A stretch of 45,387 nt of DNA, from assembly GCA_016291135.1 (NCBI GenBank), contig JAEFAE010000019.1:1-45387 (forward strand). The letters run 5' to 3'. Source of the stretch: Bacteroidales bacterium (GTDB lineage: Bacteria > Bacteroidota > Bacteroidia > Bacteroidales > F082). Shown piece by piece: positions 41,406 to 45,387 of the stretch (the first letter of the stretch is position 1; each line of letters begins with the position of its first letter). The position numbers and the translations under genes were made by a program. Under the pieces are notes generated by a model. The model did no database searches and was not told the origin of the DNA. It saw nothing but the letters and a program-made list of their open reading frames with translations.

Positions 41406-42008
41406 ATGTTCGGAAACATAAACATCGTAGAGATCTTCAGTTCCTTCATTGTGATGGCGGCCATCATCGACATCTTTGGATCGATCCCCATCTTCATGAG
41501 CATGAAAGAGCAAAACAAGACCATCAAGGCGGGACAGGCTTGTTTGACGGCATTAGGTCTGTTTTTGGCTTTCTTCTTTGCCGGCGATGCCCTGTTGAAG
41601 CTTTTCGGCATCGACGCCGCCTCGTTTGCCGTAGCAGGCGCCTTCGTGCTTTTCGTACTGGCCGTGGAGATGATCCTCGGTCGGGAGATCATCAAGAACG
41701 AAGGCGGCAAGAGTGGGGCCAGCATCGTGCCGATCGCCTTCCCGTTGATCGCCGGTCCCGGTGCCCTGACGGCCCTGCTCTCACTGCGCGCCGACTATGC
41801 CGTCATCAACATACTCATTGGGTTACTGCTCAACATCCTGCTGGACTATATCGTCATCAGCCAACTCGACCGAATCCATAAGCTGTTGGGCGAGAACCTG
41901 ATCTTCATCCTACGCAAGTTTTTCGGTGTCATCCTATTGGCTATCGCCGTGAACATGTTCGTCAATAACATCATCGTCATCATCTCTCACGTTCCAAGAA
42001 TCCATTAA
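41406..42008 (+). CDS. MarC-family integral membrane protein
   Basis: A 200-aa, six-helix protein of the MarC/UPF0056 family. ATG 41406 (MFGNINIVEIFSSFIV) is chosen since it lies 10 nt after the CoA-transferase stop. The DIFGSIPIF segment at about 22-30, GREIIKNEGG and PLIAGPGALT are family hallmarks. MarC proteins were once thought to mediate multiple antibiotic resistance, but this is not supported; function is unknown. 6 nt separate it from the next gene, so it belongs to the riboswitch-led operon. Confidence 0.93.
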   Translation: MFGNINIVEIFSSFIVMAAIIDIFGSIPIFMSMKEQNKTIKAGQACLTALGLFLAFFFAGDALLKLFGIDAASFAVAGAFVLFVLAVEMILGREIIKNEGGKSGASIVPIAFPLIAGPGALTALLSLRADYAVINILIGLLLNILLDYIVISQLDRIHKLLGENLIFILRKFFGVILLAIAVNMFVNNIIVIISHVPRIH

Positions 42009-42014
42009 TCCACC

Positions 42015-45000
42015 ATGAAAAGATATTTATTGTTCGTCCTGTCGCTCCTCATCGCGACCTTCGCACAAGCCCAGCTCTCGGGCACCTACAGCATCAACGG
42101 CGACGCTTCGCAAAACCCCGACTACCCCTCCTTCAGTGCGGCGGCTACGGCCTTGACCGAACAAGGGGTTTCCGGTCCCGTGGTCTTTGAGATCGGTCCA
42201 GGAACCTATAACGAATACGTCACCCTGCCAGAAATTGTTGGCGCCAGCGAGACCAACCGCATCACCTTTATAGGCGTGGGCGCCGACAACCAGCAGACCG
42301 TCCTCACCGGCAACGCGGGCTACACCGACAATGCCATGTTGACGCTCAACGGTACCGACTACGTGACCTTCGAGAACCTGACCATTACCTCCACTTCGAC
42401 GGTCAACGCCGTGCTGGTGAAGCTGCTCAACGGCAATGTCGGCACCCGGTTCCAGAACCTGAAGCTCATCGGCGCCGTCGCCACCGCCAGCCTCGACAAC
42501 GGGAAAGACCTGGTCTATCGCACCAGTGGAGGGTGGATCGACCTCGACAATGCGTTTGTGGACTGCGAGTTCATCAACGGCTACATCGGGCTTTATTACC
42601 AAGGGCACAACATCTACACCCTTAACGACGGCCTCCTGGTGGAGAACTGCGTCTTTACCGATCAGGCGTTCAAAGGCATCTACGTGAGCTTCACCGACCA
42701 TGCCATCCTACGGGGCAACACCGTCACCAACCACACCCACGACGTCCTCACGAACTACCACGCCATCGACCTGCTCCGTATCCGCTACCATTGCATCATC
42801 GAAAACAACGTGATCAATGTGACCCGGCATTCCAACTATGCCACGCTCTTCGAGATCCGTCCCGCCATGGGCACCGAAGAAGAGCCCGTCATCATCCGGA
42901 ACAACACCATCAACCTGCACAGTTTTGCAAACAGCAGCTACTGCATCGACCTCGACGACACCAACAGCAGTTACGTCTATTTCCTCAACAATACCGTCAA
43001 GTGCGACGGGCCCAACGCCTGCGGCAGCATCATTGTGGAGAAGAGCTGGCCCAACTTGTATCTTTACAACAACCTCCTCGTCAATGAGACGGGTGGGTAC
43101 GTGTTCCGTTTCCAAGCCAACACCACCGACCGCTACAGCGACCACAACCGCATCCAATACAATGGCGAGAACCTGGCCCGGATCGGCACAGAGGATTACG
43201 CCAGCCTGACCGACTGGAACGCCGCTGGCATGGATATCCATTCCGCCCTTTGCACGCCCCAGTTCGTGGGTGAAAACGACCTGCATGTCACCGACAACAC
43301 CGGCCTCATGGTGAACCATCCGCTGGAAGAAGTACCTACCGACATCGACGGCGAGCCCCGCTCCGCCACGCCTTGCGCCGGTGCCGACGAATACGTCAGT
43401 GGGACCAACCTGCCGCCTATCGTTCAACATCCCATCGCCAACGTGGTGTTCGAAATCCATCCTGCCAGCCAGACCGTCGATTTGAGCGACACCTTCACCG
43501 ATCCTGACGACCCCGATGAGGACATCGTCATCGCGCTGGTTTCCAACAGCAATCCCGAACTTGTCAGTGCGGTCTTGGACAACCGCACGCTGACGCTCCA
43601 ACGCCTGCAAGCCGCAGGAGGCAGCAGCACAATCACCTTGCGCGCCACCAGCAACGGCCAATGGGTGGAGACATCATTCACCGTGGATTGTCTTGCCGAA
43701 GACCTGCCTCCGGTGGTGGCCAACCCCTTGGATCCCATCCACTTCACGGAATTTCCGCAATCGCTGAACTTCAACCTCACCTACACCTTCGACGATCCCG
43801 ACAATAACAACAACCTGATCGAAATCAGCGTACTGTCCAGCCCTTCCGAAGTCACCGCCCTCTACAACAGCTTTGTGCTGACCGTCATCCGCAACACCCC
43901 CTCGGCCTTTTCGAACAAGGTGATGGTGATCCGCGCCACCAGCAATGGCAAGGTAGTGGATATGGAGGTTTTGGTTTCGGGCGACGCCGTCGTCGTCGGT
44001 CCGGGCACGGCCACCTTCGAGGATGTGACCCTCAACGCCGACGGCGTATGGCAAGCACCGCAGGAAGGCGACAACACCTTCATCAGCGGTGGCTGGAGCT
44101 TCACCAACCATTACAGCGACTATTTCTGGGGCGGCTTCACCGTCAGCAACCACACCGACCTGACCCAAACCGGCATGGACGCTCAGTACACCGCTGCAGC
44201 CGGCGAAGGCCATGAGGGATCGGCCCAATATGCCACCGCCTACACCATGGGCACACAGACCGTGGTCTCCTCTTCCGACGGCTCCATGCAAACCGTCTCG
44301 GGCTGTTACGTCACCAACAACGTATGGGCCTACCAGAACATGTTGGAGGGCGACTATACCGCCACCCCCTTCGGAGGTGCGACCGGCAACGACCCCGACT
44401 GGTTCAAGCTCACGGCCATCGGCAAGAACGCCAACGGCCAGAACGTGGGGACCCTCCACTTCTACCTTGCCGACTACCGCTTCGAGAACCATGAGAACGA
44501 CTACATCCTCAATACCTGGGAATGGTTCGACCTCAGCATGCTCGGTCCCGTGGCGAGCATCACCTTCAGCCTTTCATCCTCCAAGAACAACGCCTACGGC
44601 ATGGTCACCCCGGCCTATTTCTGCATGGACGACTTCAACGGCATCGGGCCCGAAACGCCCGACCAGCCACCTTTCATCGCCCACCCCGTGGCCGATGTGG
44701 TGTTCGACCTTTTCCCACAAATCCTTGAGGTGGATCTCAACGGCGTGGCTTCCGACCCCGACAACGACGATGCCGCCATCACCTATTCATTGATCACCAA
44801 CGCCAACCCAACGGCCTTGTCCGCAACCCTTTCAGGCAAGACCCTGACGCTGAACCGCCTCACCAACGAAGACGACACGGCTGATCTCACGCTCCGCGCC
44901 TTCAGCAACGGCCAGTCGGTGGATTTCGGCATCCATGTCGTGCTGTACCATTACGTGGGTGTTGGCGAGCACCAAGCTGCCATCAAAGTCTTCCCCAACC

Positions 45001-45206
45001 CGACAACAGGGTTGCTGCGTCTCACCATGGACCACGGTAACGGTTTCGAATACCGCATCCACAACCTGCTGGGCCAGTTGGTGCACTCAGGCCGTGGTGA
45101 AGAGGCGTGCGCCACTGTTGATCTGAGCACTTGTCAGAAGGGAATCTATTTCGTCACCCTTTACCAAAACGGAACCACCCAGGTTGAAAAAATAATAGTT
45201 TATTGA
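42015..45206 (+). CDS. Large T9SS surface protein with beta-helix, Ig-like and DUF4465 domains
   Basis: A 1063-aa secreted protein: signal peptide (MKRYLLFVLSLLIATFAQAQ), a right-handed parallel beta-helix about residues 25-440 (NAMLTLNGTDYVTFENLTI, NNTINLHSFANSS), two Ig/cadherin-like repeats at about 470-560 and 570-660 (each opening PP(I/V)VxxP), a DUF4465-like region about 660-880 (WSFTNHYSDYFWGGFTVSN), a third Ig-like repeat and a type A T9SS sorting domain about 985-1063 (FPNPTTGLLRL, IHNLLGQLVHSG, KGIYFVTLY). It is probably a surface carbohydrate-binding or adhesion protein. It lies 6 nt after marC, apparently under the same B12 riboswitch. Confidence 0.88.
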   Translation: MKRYLLFVLSLLIATFAQAQLSGTYSINGDASQNPDYPSFSAAATALTEQGVSGPVVFEIGPGTYNEYVTLPEIVGASETNRITFIGVGADNQQTVLTGNAGYTDNAMLTLNGTDYVTFENLTITSTSTVNAVLVKLLNGNVGTRFQNLKLIGAVATASLDNGKDLVYRTSGGWIDLDNAFVDCEFINGYIGLYYQGHNIYTLNDGLLVENCVFTDQAFKGIYVSFTDHAILRGNTVTNHTHDVLTNYHAIDLLRIRYHCIIENNVINVTRHSNYATLFEIRPAMGTEEEPVIIRNNTINLHSFANSSYCIDLDDTNSSYVYFLNNTVKCDGPNACGSIIVEKSWPNLYLYNNLLVNETGGYVFRFQANTTDRYSDHNRIQYNGENLARIGTEDYASLTDWNAAGMDIHSALCTPQFVGENDLHVTDNTGLMVNHPLEEVPTDIDGEPRSATPCAGADEYVSGTNLPPIVQHPIANVVFEIHPASQTVDLSDTFTDPDDPDEDIVIALVSNSNPELVSAVLDNRTLTLQRLQAAGGSSTITLRATSNGQWVETSFTVDCLAEDLPPVVANPLDPIHFTEFPQSLNFNLTYTFDDPDNNNNLIEISVLSSPSEVTALYNSFVLTVIRNTPSAFSNKVMVIRATSNGKVVDMEVLVSGDAVVVGPGTATFEDVTLNADGVWQAPQEGDNTFISGGWSFTNHYSDYFWGGFTVSNHTDLTQTGMDAQYTAAAGEGHEGSAQYATAYTMGTQTVVSSSDGSMQTVSGCYVTNNVWAYQNMLEGDYTATPFGGATGNDPDWFKLTAIGKNANGQNVGTLHFYLADYRFENHENDYILNTWEWFDLSMLGPVASITFSLSSSKNNAYGMVTPAYFCMDDFNGIGPETPDQPPFIAHPVADVVFDLFPQILEVDLNGVASDPDNDDAAITYSLITNANPTALSATLSGKTLTLNRLTNEDDTADLTLRAFSNGQSVDFGIHVVLYHYVGVGEHQAAIKVFPNPTTGLLRLTMDHGNGFEYRIHNLLGQLVHSGRGEEACATVDLSTCQKGIYFVTLYQNGTTQVEKIIVY

Positions 45207-45253
45207 TTATCAGTGCTTTATATAAATCAAAAGAAAATAATTCGAAAAAAGCC

Positions 45254-45283
45254 TTGCTAGAATCAAAAAAGGTTGTACTTTTG
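45254..45283 (+). promoter_or_regulatory. Promoter of tRNA-Lys
   Basis: TTG 45254-45256, 19 nt, TACTTTTG 45276-45283: the same layout as the tRNA-Ala promoter. Confidence 0.7.
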
Positions 45284-45297
45284 CAGTCGCAAACGAT

Positions 45298-45370
45298 GCT
45301 TCCGTAGCTCAGTTGGTAGAGCACCTGACTCTTAATCAGGGTGTCCAGGGTTCGACCCCCTGCGGGAGTA
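45298..45370 (+). tRNA. tRNA-Lys (anticodon CTT)
   Basis: The 73-nt cloverleaf has acceptor GCTTCCG with CGGGAGT, D-arm GCTCAGTTGGTAGAGC, anticodon loop CTCTTAA (anticodon CTT) and T-arm CAGGG/CCCTG. CCA is not encoded, unlike tRNA-Ala. Confidence 0.93.
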
Positions 45371-45387
45371 CAGCCAAAAAGCCGTTG

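Overview
The window is a chromosomal segment from an uncultured-type member of the Bacteroidota, most likely order Bacteroidales. Three proteins end in type IX secretion (T9SS) type A sorting domains. Many genes have the Bacteroidota -7 box (TAnnTTTG), and Shine-Dalgarno sequences are nearly absent. The gene content (pyruvate:ferredoxin oxidoreductase, CoA-transferase, GH95 fucosidase, cobalamin riboswitch) suggests an anaerobic, fermentative, probably gut-associated cell. The core sequence is GC-rich. Two stretches are clearly AT-richer: about 1460-5790 and about 16560-17930. A third, 25380-27260, is mixed.

Layout. 1-1364: C-terminal part of pyruvate:ferredoxin oxidoreductase with a strong terminator. 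1460-5790: an AT-rich accessory island with a 59-aa ORF, two orphan hypothetical genes (one a two-TM membrane protein), an XRE-HTH/ImmA-IrrE metallopeptidase gene followed 1 nt later by a PIN-domain gene (toxin-antitoxin-like, with a palindromic operator over the promoter), short direct repeats and a fragment of a DUF4143-type ATPase. 5802-16000: housekeeping genes (2-hydroxyacid dehydrogenase, LytS/LytR-type two-component system, tyrS, an outer-membrane porin, a DUF3089 lipoprotein, glyA, upp). 16071-20007: a frameshifted TPR lipoprotein regulator, a small DUF3244-like secreted protein and a T9SS cargo protein. 20107-25037: elbB-sdaA, tRNA-Ala and a GH95 gene translationally coupled to a putative metalloprotease-like gene.

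25168-27260 is a second accessory patch. It holds an Imm32-like immunity gene, a MuF-C-like toxin-domain gene, a 3' remnant of a second Imm32-like gene, and a GNAT toxin with a small antitoxin, bracketed by a 15-bp direct repeat. 27294-34942: a lipoprotein, YqeY-like protein, tandem MATE exporters, hemW, aqpZ and an FG-GAP T9SS protein. 35048-39857: a TolC/MacA/MacB tripartite efflux operon. 39867-45206: a cobalamin riboswitch leading a close-packed set of CoA-transferase, MarC-family and giant T9SS surface protein genes. The window ends with tRNA-Lys.

The most unusual observations are as follows. (1) A REP-like palindromic element occurs twice, as identical 64-bp copies, inside the tolC-macA intergenic gap, and a diverged, compensatorily paired 57-bp (19-codon) relative lies in frame inside hemW. 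(2) A B12 riboswitch precedes a 4-hydroxybutyrate/acetyl-CoA-type CoA-transferase, suggesting B12-dependent switching of fermentation. (3) A 21-bp perfect inverted repeat straddles the lytS start codon and promoter. (4) The Imm32 remnant and the repeat-bracketed GNAT toxin-antitoxin module record stepwise insertions. (5) Several genes have the -7 box about 4 nt before ATG, implying leaderless mRNAs.
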